From: Taklimakanibacter deserti
Lineage (GTDB): Bacteria > Pseudomonadota > Alphaproteobacteria > Rhizobiales > Aestuariivirgaceae
Reading direction: 5' to 3'
Length of the DNA: 64,000 nt
NCBI GenBank assembly: GCA_003574785.1
Contig: QORU01000009.1
Span: 277,491-341,490, forward strand
In this document: positions 16,821 through 24,022 of the stretch, one piece after another
Position numbering within the stretch: the first letter of the stretch is position 1
Layout: the number at the start of each line of letters is the position of its first letter
Translations under genes and position numbers: made by a program
Notes under the pieces: generated by a model
Told to the model about the DNA's origin: nothing
Seen by the model: only the letters and a program-made list of their open reading frames with translations
The model's database searches: none

Positions 16821-18104
16821 TCATCGGATCAGGCCTGCCAGTTTCGGCAGCCAGAGCGAAAGCGTCGGGATATAGGTGATCAGTGCTAGCGCGACCAGCT
16901 TCACGCAATAGAACGGCATCAAGGCCCGCGTGATGGCACTGACCGGCCGGCCCGTCACCGTCGAGATCACGAACAAGTTGGTCCCGACCGGCGGCGTGTT
17001 GAGGCCGATCATCAGGTTGACGATCACGATGATCGAGAAGTGGATAGGGTCGATCCCGAAGGCGACTGCAGCCGGCTGCAGGATCGGCACGAAGATCAGG
17101 ATGGCCGGCACGGTATCGACCAGGCAACCGACGAAGAGAAGAAACACGTTGACGATCAGCAGGAACACATAGCGATTGTCCGTGATCGATGTGAACAGCG
17201 TCTTCGCTGCGGTCGGGATATCTTCCAGCGCGAGGAACCAGGCGAACATGGTCGAGGTCGCCACGACGATCATCACGGTCGCGGTCGTGAGCACGCTTTC
17301 CCGGAACACCGAGAACAGTTCCCGGCTGCTGACCGATCGGTAAAGGACCTGTGTCAGAAACAGGGCATAGACTACGAGGATCGCGGCGGCCTCGGTGGCG
17401 GTGAACACACCACCGCGCACGCCACCGACGATGATGACCGGTGCAATCAGCACCGGAATGGCCTCGACGATGGCGCGCCCCAGCGACTTCTCGCCGGATT
17501 GCCGCGGCGATTTCGGATGCCTACGGCAGGCATAGGCGATGTACGCCATCAGCAGGAGCGCGATGAGCGCGCCGGGCAGGACGCCCGCAAAGAACATCGC
17601 CCCGATCGAGAGCTTGGTCGGAATGGCGTAGATCACCATGATCAGGCTGGGTGGGATGATCGGCGCCATGATGGCGCCGGAGATGGTCAGCGCCGCGGCA
17701 AAATCCTTCGTATAGCCGCGGGACGTCATCATCGGGGTCATGACCGATCCCAGCGCCGCCGTGTCGGCGGTCGCCGAACCGGAGACACCGGCCATCATCA
17801 GATTGGCAACGACGTTGGCATGGGCGAGACCGCCCCGGATGCGGCCGACGATGCGGTCGGCGAATTCCACCAGGCGGTTGATGACGCCACCGGCGACCAG
17901 TATGTTGCCGGCCAGAATGAAGAGCGGCAGCGCCAGCAGGCCGTAGCTGTTCATGCCGGAGAACATCCGCTGCGCCGAAATCGGCGCATTGCCGAGGCCT
18001 GTCAGCATCAACCCCAGGAACGCCGCGACACCGACGGCGAATGCGATCGGTGTCTCGGCCGCAAGCAGCAGCACGAGAAGAAGGATGACGATGGCGGCCA
18101 TCAT
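16821..18104 (-). CDS. dctM: TRAP transporter large permease (DctM)
   Basis: A 427-residue polytopic membrane protein of the DctM family, with about 12 hydrophobic segments; it starts MMAAIVILLLVLLLAAETPIA and includes the family-typical ALPLFILAGNILVAGGV (about 55), GVSGSATADTAALGSV and MAPIIPPSLIMVIYA. It forms the Na+-coupled membrane channel of a tripartite ATP-independent periplasmic transporter for a carboxylate. An open frame extends over 100 codons upstream but is Arg/His-rich and lies over the DctQ gene, so I set the start at 18104, where ATG overlaps the DctQ stop (ATGA). The length then matches the family. Confidence 0.95.
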   Translation of the reverse strand: MMAAIVILLLVLLLAAETPIAFAVGVAAFLGLMLTGLGNAPISAQRMFSGMNSYGLLALPLFILAGNILVAGGVINRLVEFADRIVGRIRGGLAHANVVANLMMAGVSGSATADTAALGSVMTPMMTSRGYTKDFAAALTISGAIMAPIIPPSLIMVIYAIPTKLSIGAMFFAGVLPGALIALLLMAYIAYACRRHPKSPRQSGEKSLGRAIVEAIPVLIAPVIIVGGVRGGVFTATEAAAILVVYALFLTQVLYRSVSSRELFSVFRESVLTTATVMIVVATSTMFAWFLALEDIPTAAKTLFTSITDNRYVFLLIVNVFLLFVGCLVDTVPAILIFVPILQPAAVAFGIDPIHFSIIVIVNLMIGLNTPPVGTNLFVISTVTGRPVSAITRALMPFYCVKLVALALITYIPTLSLWLPKLAGLIR

Positions 18105-18589
18105 GACGGGTTGCTCTCTTGCCCGCGCAACGTGCGGCGCATCAAGGCAATGATGGCGACGAAGGACAGGAAACAGGCGATGGGAATGATGAGGTACGGG
18201 ATGGCCATGGGAATGCGCAAAGCGGTAGAAGGTTGTCCCCAGGCGGCCATGGCCAGTTCCCAGCCGCCATAGCCGATATAGGCGAGGAAGAGGCAGACCG
18301 ACAGCAGACCGGCCAGCTTCAGCCCGCGGATGAAGCCGGAGCCGCTCTTCGGCAGCCACTCGATGCGGATGTGCTGATTCCGGCGGATCGCGACGTACAT
18401 TCCGAGGAACGACATCCCGACCAGCAGGAACTGCGAGAGCTCCTCCGGCCAAGGCAGTGGCGAATGGAAGAAGTAGCGCAGCGTCACCTGGCTCGCCAAG
18501 GCGATGACGACGATGGCCATCGACAGGACGAGAATGACGTCGATGCAGCGATCCAGCGCGCGGACAAAGCCGACCACGTTCCCCTCCAT
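18101..18589 (-). CDS. dctQ: TRAP transporter small permease (DctQ)
   Basis: A 162-residue membrane protein with four hydrophobic helices (about 12-34, 45-64, 85-105, 125-148), typical of DctQ, including RNQHIRIEWLPKS between helices 2 and 3. It joins DctM to make the membrane part of the TRAP transporter. I prefer the ATG at 18589 (MEGNVVGFV) over an ATG 14 codons upstream, because AGGGA lies 10 bases before it and the upstream stretch lies across a perfect hairpin (18598-18619). The stop overlaps the DctM start as ATGA. Confidence 0.9.
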   Translation of the reverse strand: MEGNVVGFVRALDRCIDVILVLSMAIVVIALASQVTLRYFFHSPLPWPEELSQFLLVGMSFLGMYVAIRRNQHIRIEWLPKSGSGFIRGLKLAGLLSVCLFLAYIGYGGWELAMAAWGQPSTALRIPMAIPYLIIPIACFLSFVAIIALMRRTLRGQESNPS

Positions 18590-18597
18590 AGAAGCGT

Positions 18598-18619
18598 CCC
18601 TGGGCGGTGGAGCCCAGGG
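18598..18619 (-). promoter_or_regulatory. Intercistronic hairpin between dctP and dctQ covering the dctQ ribosome binding site
   Basis: A perfect 8-bp inverted repeat, CCCTGGGC at 18598-18605 and GCCCAGGG at 18612-18619, with a 6-base loop. It lies between the dctP stop and the dctQ start. The 3' arm in the transcript contains the AGGGA Shine-Dalgarno sequence of dctQ. Binding-protein operons often have such hairpins, which protect the upstream mRNA and lower expression of the permeases. No T run follows, so full termination is unlikely. Confidence 0.6.
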
Positions 18620-18641
18620 ACGGTTCATCACCCGATGACGA

Positions 18642-19667
18642 CTACTTCAGAGCCGCCGCGCGCAGATCGGCGATTTCCTTGTAAACGGCATCGACGTAGC
18701 CAGGGTCGAGTTCCTTCTTCAGGTAGGCCTGCATCGGCTGGGCAACCGCCTTGCGGAAGCTGTCCTGCTCTTCCAGCGTCGGCGCGTAGACTTGCATGCC
18801 CTTGCCCTGCAGCGCGCTGACGGCGCTGACGCGCGCCTGATAGTTGCGCTCGCCATATTCCGTAGCCGCGGCCATTTCGGCACCGGTCACGACGATGGCG
18901 CGCAGCTCCGGCGGCAAGCTCTGGTAGAACGCCTCATTGATAACCAGGCTGTTGAGGCCGAGTTGGTGGTTGTCCAGGGTCATGTGCTTCTGCACCTGGT
19001 CGAAGGAGTAGTCGAGCGCGATGCCGACGGGATTCTCCTGGCCGTCGACGACGCCCGCCTGCATGGCGCTGTAGAGTTCTTCCCATGGCACAGGGGTCGG
19101 CGAGCCGCCCATCGCCTCGACCATCGCCAGCGACATCGGGCTGGGTGGAACGCGCATGCGAATGCCCTTCATGTCGGCGGCCGACTTGATCGGCCTGACG
19201 TTGTTGGTGAAGCAGCGGAAGCCGTAAGAGGCGGCGGCCAGGAGGCGCAGCCCGGATTCCTTCGCCATCTGCTCGCGAATGCCCATGAAAAAGTCGCTGC
19301 GCAGGAAGCGCTGCGCTTCCTCGTCATTGGCGAAAAGATACGGCGTCGCCAGGATCATCATCGGGCGATAGAAGGTGTCGAGCGTCTGCTCGTCGCCATG
19401 CGCCAGCTGGATAGCCCCGACCTTGGCCTGTTCCAGGCCGTCCTTGATGCCGCCGAGCTGGCCGGCGGGGGAGATATTAACGTCGATGCGCCCGCCGCTG
19501 GCGCTTTCAACATAAGCCTCGAATACCAGCCAGCCTTTGTGCAGCGGGCTTTCGGTCGATTCCGAATGGCTGCCGCGGATTGCGAACTCGGCCGCCTGGG
19601 CTGCGGACACCATGCAGGCGAGCACGGCAGCGCTCGCCAGCGTGACTATCTTCAGTCTTAGATTCAT
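18642..19667 (-). CDS. dctP: TRAP transporter substrate-binding protein (DctP)
   Basis: A 341-residue periplasmic protein with a signal peptide (about 1-25, cut after AQA). The DctP pattern is clear: GQLGGIKDGLEQAKVGAIQLA (about 68-88), the conserved RCFTN-type segment FRCFTNNVRPIKSAADMKGIRMRV (about 149-172, with the carboxylate-binding Arg near 172), and WEELYSAMQAGVVDGQENP (about 194-212). It captures a carboxylate in the periplasm for the DctQM permease. It sits directly after the RraA gene in the operon, with a GGAGAG site before the ATG. Catabolic neighbours suggest a hydroxy- or keto-acid ligand. Confidence 0.95.
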   Translation of the reverse strand: MNLRLKIVTLASAAVLACMVSAAQAAEFAIRGSHSESTESPLHKGWLVFEAYVESASGGRIDVNISPAGQLGGIKDGLEQAKVGAIQLAHGDEQTLDTFYRPMMILATPYLFANDEEAQRFLRSDFFMGIREQMAKESGLRLLAAASYGFRCFTNNVRPIKSAADMKGIRMRVPPSPMSLAMVEAMGGSPTPVPWEELYSAMQAGVVDGQENPVGIALDYSFDQVQKHMTLDNHQLGLNSLVINEAFYQSLPPELRAIVVTGAEMAAATEYGERNYQARVSAVSALQGKGMQVYAPTLEEQDSFRKAVAQPMQAYLKKELDPGYVDAVYKEIADLRAAALK

Positions 19668-19713
19668 TGTTACTCTCCCTGGTTCATGTTTTCAGAGGGC
19701 TCGTTTGGCGCCG

Positions 19714-20373
19714 TCAAAGGACGCCGTATCTCGCATAGACCTGCGAGAGCAGCTCCCCTTGTTCGAGATGAGCGCGCGTCTGGTTCTCACCGTTGATGCG
19801 CTCCAGCGCCGCCTCGATCACCTTTTCTGCGACGGCCTGCGGAATGACGACGACGCCATCCACGTCGCCGAAGATCAGATCGCCGCTCGCGACCCGCGCG
19901 CCACCGCATTCGATCGGAACGTCCATCGCCATCATCTTGCCGCGACCCTTGGAATCGAGCGGGCCGATACCGCCGTTGAAGACCGGGAAACCCATCTTCC
20001 GGATGTGGCGGACGTCGCGCACCAGCCCGTCGGTCACGCAACCGGCGGCACCGCGGTGCTTGGCTGCGGTGCTCAGCAATTCGCCCCAGGGGGCCAGCCG
20101 CGTGGTCGGCCCGTTGCACCCAAAGACCGCGACGTCGTTCGGCTTCAGATCGTCGACCAGCGCAATCTCGATTTCGTAGGGGTTCTCGCCCTCGGCGACG
20201 GCATAGGTATTCATGTACATACCGGTCCGTGCGCGCCCGAACAGCACCAGCGATTCATCGAGCGGCCGGATGAAAGGCCACATCGCCTGGTGCTTGAAGC
20301 CAAAATTGTCGAGCACGTCGGACAGAACCGCCGAATAGAGCTGACCCTTGAGAGCCAAGAAATCGATCGCCAT
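19714..20373 (-). CDS. RraA-family protein (HMG/CHA aldolase-like)
   Basis: A 219-residue RraA/HMG-aldolase family protein from the ATG at 20373 (GGGG 6 bases upstream); an ATG 9 codons further up is possible but less likely. Family features: YSAVLSDVLDNFG, VFGCNGPTTRLAPWGELLSTAAKHRGAAGCVTDGLVRD with the G-x-x-x-D/T-x-x-R-D substrate/metal signature (about 90-125) and DLIFGDVDGVVVIPQ (about 172-186). The plasmid- or operon-borne members are divalent-metal aldolases/decarboxylases for 4-hydroxy-4-methyl-2-oxoglutarate, oxaloacetate or similar. It is the first gene of the LacI-controlled operon, so it probably catalyses a pathway step rather than RNase E inhibition. Confidence 0.88.
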   Translation of the reverse strand: MAIDFLALKGQLYSAVLSDVLDNFGFKHQAMWPFIRPLDESLVLFGRARTGMYMNTYAVAEGENPYEIEIALVDDLKPNDVAVFGCNGPTTRLAPWGELLSTAAKHRGAAGCVTDGLVRDVRHIRKMGFPVFNGGIGPLDSKGRGKMMAMDVPIECGGARVASGDLIFGDVDGVVVIPQAVAEKVIEAALERINGENQTRAHLEQGELLSQVYARYGVL

Positions 20374-20411
20374 CAGAACCCCGACTGTGCATTGCAGCAA
20401 TTTTGTCGTGT

Positions 20412-20425
20412 GTTAAACGTTTAAC
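20412..20425. promoter_or_regulatory. LacI-family operator
   Basis: GTTAAACGTTTAAC is a perfect 14-bp palindrome with the central CG step typical of LacI/PurR-family operators. It lies in the 130-base gap between the divergent RraA operon (start 20373) and the LacI-type regulator gene (start 20504), so one bound repressor could control both directions. Confidence 0.75.
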
Positions 20426-20503
20426 TACGATGGGCAATTCGTATGGCATTTTGGGTTGATCGTCAACCTGCTCTACTGGGCCCCCGAGGAAGCGGAAGAA
20501 AAA

Positions 20504-21520
20504 ATGGCCAAGCCACCCAACATTCACTCCGTCGCCGCGCGCGCCGGCGTGTCGACGGCGACGGTGTCCAAAGTCGTTAACCGGATCAATGTCGGCGTCT
20601 CGGAAGCGACGCGTCAGCGCGTCGAAGATGCGATCCGCGACATCGGCTATCGCCCCAACCGCGTCGGGCGCGGCCTGCGCAAGTTGCGCCGGTCGATCAT
20701 CGGCATGGCGATCGTCGATGTATCGCCGAGCTTTCTGGCCGATCCCTTCACCACCAATCTGGTGGCGGGGCTCAGCAACCATCTCAGCACACAGGGTTTC
20801 GGCCTGTTGCTGCATGGCATCAGGCCGCACGAGTTGAAAAGCTCTTTTCTGGTGCGGGAATCGGAAGTGGACGCGCTCTGCGTGACGCTATCCGGTTCGC
20901 GGCGCGAGCGCCTCGGCTACATCAAGCTGCTGTCCGAGTTGGGGCAGCCTTTCGTCGCTTTCCAGGACCAGCCCGTCGCCGCCGCGGACGCCTGCTTCGT
21001 GCGCCAGGACGATCGGGCGGGCGCCGTCAGCCTGGCGCGCCACATCCTGCAAAAGCGCCGAGTCAAGCGGGCGGTGATGTTCATCTCTGAGCTGTCGTGG
21101 CCGGCGATCGAGCAGCGCGTGAGCGGCTTCCGCCAGGTGCTCGGCAGCAAGCGGGTCGCGCTCGACCTGGTGCGCTGCGATGAGACCCGCGCGGAGTCCA
21201 TTGCCGCCGCCGCTGAGAGCTGTCTCGCGCGCGCGGCACTGCCCGACGTCTTCATCGGGCAGAACGACCAAGTGGCCTTGACAGTCATGCAAGTGCTGAA
21301 GCGGCACGACATCCGCGTCCCGGGGGATGTCGGCGTGTCTGGGTTCAACGCCTTTCCATTCTCGGGCTTCGCCGATCCGCCGCTCACGACCGCACGCTCC
21401 CCAGCCTACGAACTGGGTCAGCTAGGCGCCGAGGTTATCCTCGACCGCTTGGAGACGGGGCACTTCAGGCAAAAGGAGCATGTTCTCGCGGTCGACTTGG
21501 TCGCGGGTTCGTCAGTGTAG
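20504..21520 (+). CDS. LacI-family transcriptional regulator
   Basis: A 338-residue LacI/GalR regulator. The N-terminal helix-turn-helix is IHSVAARAGVSTATVSKVVN (about 6-25), followed by the hinge helix region YRPNRVGRGLRK (about 51-62), then the periplasmic-binding-protein-like sensor core ending with DVGVSGFNAFPFSGFADPPLTT (family motif VxGFD...PxLTT). It should repress the divergent RraA-TRAP catabolic operon and release it when the substrate binds. A perfect operator palindrome lies 79-92 bases upstream. The start at 20504 is supported by GGAAG shortly upstream and by the family-typical N-terminus; a longer frame from 20456 is not needed. Confidence 0.93.
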   Translation: MAKPPNIHSVAARAGVSTATVSKVVNRINVGVSEATRQRVEDAIRDIGYRPNRVGRGLRKLRRSIIGMAIVDVSPSFLADPFTTNLVAGLSNHLSTQGFGLLLHGIRPHELKSSFLVRESEVDALCVTLSGSRRERLGYIKLLSELGQPFVAFQDQPVAAADACFVRQDDRAGAVSLARHILQKRRVKRAVMFISELSWPAIEQRVSGFRQVLGSKRVALDLVRCDETRAESIAAAAESCLARAALPDVFIGQNDQVALTVMQVLKRHDIRVPGDVGVSGFNAFPFSGFADPPLTTARSPAYELGQLGAEVILDRLETGHFRQKEHVLAVDLVAGSSV

Positions 21521-21552
21521 CATGCCGGCAGTGACCGGCCGCTGTGAGTGCT

Positions 21553-21572
21553 CGACCGATCCTGCTCGGTCG
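21553..21572 (+). terminator. Terminator-like hairpin after the LacI regulator gene
   Basis: An inverted repeat CGACCGA / TCGGTCG (21553-21559 and 21566-21572) with a 6-base loop, 33 bases after the regulator stop. No T run follows, so it would be a weak or Rho-assisted stop. Confidence 0.35.
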
Positions 21573-21727
21573 GTTGCCGCTGCCGTTTGGCCGCCAATGC
21601 AGCGGCAGGAACCGACGCCTCAGCTGCACCACGCCACAGGACATGATCCTGTTGCACCTTGACAAGCTGACGTTTGGATACCACCGTCAAATCTGGGAAG
21701 TTTGATCGGCGGCGGCGGAGAAGAGCA

Positions 21728-22768
21728 ATGGATTTGCCTTCTGCTGGGCGAGCGGGGACGTGGCGCAAATACGTGCTCCCAGCGGCTTCGGGCATTTTCT
21801 CGGCGCTGTGCCTGGTACAAATTGCGCTCGCCCAAGGCGGATCCCAAGGTCCTCTGTTTCGGCAAACCGAAAGCGACAGTCTTGATCGCAGAGTGGCGCT
21901 GGTTCAGCACGTGCTCGCGGACAGAGAGCTTTACTCCTGCATGGTCGATGGATTGTTTGGTGCGCGAACGACAAGTGCCGTGAAATCCTTTCAGACGGCG
22001 CAGGGATTGAAGGTCGATGGTATTGTCGGCCCCGAGACCGGCAAAGCCATGGGACTGCCGTTCTGGGACACGCACCTGGTGCGCCGTCTGGACACGCCCT
22101 TTCGCGACGCGAAATATCCGCAAGGCAATGAGTTCAATTTCAGAAGCCTGACCGAGGCCGGCAATTTCTTCAGCGGTCAACCGGACGCCCAATACAGCTC
22201 ATCTGACACGCTTACGCGAAGAGCTCTTCGAACGAACAATCCCGGCGCCATAAATATCTCGAAATGGCAGAGAGACAGCATGAAGGGATATGTGGGAACG
22301 ACCCTTCCCGGTCCCGATGGCAATGTAACCACTGTATATGAAACTCCCGAGCAAGGGGTGGCTGCCTGGGGGTTTCTCATCCGGAAGATCTATTTCAACG
22401 GCAAGAAGGAAAAGGTCACCGTCGGCGAAATTGTCGACAAGTATCGAGGAACGAACAGCCGCACTCCCTATATCGACGGCTACAAGAAATACTCGGACGG
22501 AAAATTGACTGAAGATTATGAGATCGACCTGTATGACAACGCGGAACTGGCCCGGCTGGCCATTGCCGCCTATTCTCACGAGCTGGGCTTCTGGTATCCT
22601 CTCACCGAGAAACAGCTTCTCGCGGGCCTTGCGATTACCGATGGCTATATCGACTCCGGCGTTACGGACGAAGTCACCGTGTCTCCCGAAGAATTCGACC
22701 CCGGTCTGTATCTGAAACAGCCCGACGCCGAAAAGAAAGAACCAGGGAAGTGCCCAGGTGGATTGTGA
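21728..22768 (+). CDS. Secreted peptidoglycan-binding domain protein
   Basis: A 346-residue exported protein: signal region with hydrophobic stretch at about 15-36 (YVLPAASGIFSALCLVQIALA). A peptidoglycan-binding domain (PG_binding_1) covers about 55-110, with DGLFGARTTSAVKSFQTAQG and LKVDGIVGPETGKAMGL. The C-terminal half has RRALRTNNPGAINISKWQ and YETPEQGVAAWGFLIRKIYF, a pattern seen in structural proteins of the lysozyme-like/virion-tail type that carry an N-N-P-G-N/A-I motif. It ends Cys-Pro-Gly-Gly-Leu. It likely binds or modifies murein in the periplasm. A TTG 18 codons upstream is possible, but GGAG before the ATG at 21728 and the signal peptide favour this start. Confidence 0.8.
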   Translation: MDLPSAGRAGTWRKYVLPAASGIFSALCLVQIALAQGGSQGPLFRQTESDSLDRRVALVQHVLADRELYSCMVDGLFGARTTSAVKSFQTAQGLKVDGIVGPETGKAMGLPFWDTHLVRRLDTPFRDAKYPQGNEFNFRSLTEAGNFFSGQPDAQYSSSDTLTRRALRTNNPGAINISKWQRDSMKGYVGTTLPGPDGNVTTVYETPEQGVAAWGFLIRKIYFNGKKEKVTVGEIVDKYRGTNSRTPYIDGYKKYSDGKLTEDYEIDLYDNAELARLAIAAYSHELGFWYPLTEKQLLAGLAITDGYIDSGVTDEVTVSPEEFDPGLYLKQPDAEKKEPGKCPGGL

Positions 22769-22788
22769 TCGAGGGCACAAGTGATCGC

Positions 22789-23934
22789 ATGCCCCATTTG
22801 CTCCACCGGCGCCTGCTCATGGGCATCATATGCGCCGCGCTCGCGGCGCCGATGCCAGGCCCCGCGGCCGGCCAGACGAAGACGACCGAAGCCGACCTGC
22901 AGCGTGGCCTCGAGCAGCTCGTCGCGACGGAGGGCGGACCTCCAGGCGTGATCGTCACCCTCTACAGCGACGGTCGCATGAGCGTGCTGCAGGCGGGTCG
23001 CGCCGATGTCGCGCATAGCGGCGCGCCGCGGGTCGGCGATCACATGCGCATCGCCAGCGTCGCCAAGGCGTTCAACGGTGCGGTGGCCCTGCACCTCGTG
23101 TCGAAGGGCCGGCTCAGCCTCGACGACACGATCGGCCAGCGCCTGCCGGGACTGCCCCCCGCCTGGTCGCGGGTCACGCTTCGCCAGATGCTGAACCACA
23201 CGAGCGGCCTGCCCGATTACCTCAATTCCGACGCCTTCATTCACGACGTGACGACGCACCCGCAACGCCATGTCCTGCCCAATGACATCATCGGCTGGGT
23301 CCGCGACGAGCCGCTCGTCTTCGCGCCGGGCTCTCAATACGGCTATTCGAATACCGACAACGTCGTTATCGGCCTGATCACCGAGGCGGTCACCGGCACG
23401 TCCTATGGGACGCTGCTCAAGGAGATCGTATTCGGCCCCGCGGGCTTGAGGCAGACGAGCTTCCCGACGGAGCGCCTCGACCTGCCGTCGCCCTTCATCC
23501 ACGGCTATTCCGTCGAGCCCGGGTCTGCCCCGCAGGACGTGACGAGCTTCATCAGCCCGAGCGGGGCCTGGGCGTCCGGCGCGATCGTGTCGACGCCTGC
23601 CGACCTCGCGGCGTTCATCCGGGCCGATCTCGGGCTGAAGTTCTTCGGCGCGGCCGAACAGCAGCAGCAGATGCAGTTCGTGCCCGGCTCTTCCGGTCCA
23701 CCCGGCCCCGGGACCAATGAGTCCGGTCTCGGGCTGTTCCGCTATACGACGCCGTGCGGCGTCGTATATGGCCACACCGGGAACTTCCCGGGCTACACCC
23801 AGTGGGCGGCCGCCACCGCGGACGGGACGCGCTCGGTGACCACCACGCTCAACCTCTCCGCGCCGACCGGCGAGCTGCTCGAACGCCTGCGGGAGGTCCA
23901 GGGCCAGGCGGTCTGCGCTCTGCTGAGCCGTTGA
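22789..23934 (+). CDS. Serine hydrolase, beta-lactamase/D-Ala-D-Ala carboxypeptidase family
   Basis: A 381-residue exported serine hydrolase of the class C beta-lactamase-related family. Signal peptide about 1-29 (LLMGIICAALAAPMPGPAAG). Active-site motifs: SxxK in RIASVAKAFNG (about 88-91), YxN in YGYSNTDNV (about 187-189) and HTG in YGHTGNFPGY, replacing KTG (about 330). Acts in the periplasm on D-amino acid peptides, esters or murein. An in-frame GTG at 22750 would overlap the previous gene; the ATG at 22789 gives a better signal peptide. It lies between a peptidoglycan-binding gene and a TpsB gene. A homologue of the same family is encoded at 25769-27016 on the other strand. Confidence 0.9.
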   Translation: MPHLLHRRLLMGIICAALAAPMPGPAAGQTKTTEADLQRGLEQLVATEGGPPGVIVTLYSDGRMSVLQAGRADVAHSGAPRVGDHMRIASVAKAFNGAVALHLVSKGRLSLDDTIGQRLPGLPPAWSRVTLRQMLNHTSGLPDYLNSDAFIHDVTTHPQRHVLPNDIIGWVRDEPLVFAPGSQYGYSNTDNVVIGLITEAVTGTSYGTLLKEIVFGPAGLRQTSFPTERLDLPSPFIHGYSVEPGSAPQDVTSFISPSGAWASGAIVSTPADLAAFIRADLGLKFFGAAEQQQQMQFVPGSSGPPGPGTNESGLGLFRYTTPCGVVYGHTGNFPGYTQWAAATADGTRSVTTTLNLSAPTGELLERLREVQGQAVCALLSR

Positions 23935-24022
23935 AATATCTCCCCGACCTAACGGAAAATTTGGTAGGAGTTTGCCCGTCGGGCCTCGGGGATGATGGGC
24001 TCGATCAAAGTGGGGCTTGCGA

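Noticed and set aside
17040..18272. 410-codon open frame opposite the TRAP permease genes
   Set aside because: Composition (Asp/Arg/His/Gln-rich) is typical of a reverse-strand reading of membrane protein codons.
18105..18452. N-terminal extension of the TRAP large permease
   Set aside because: Runs over the DctQ gene, is not membrane-like, and the ATGA start gives the normal family length.
19714..20373. RNase E inhibitor RraA
   Set aside because: It opens a catabolic operon behind a LacI operator; catabolic aldolase members of the family fit better.
21728..22768. Phage endolysin interpretation of the peptidoglycan-binding protein
   Set aside because: A signal peptide is present and no phage genes adjoin, so a host envelope role is more likely.
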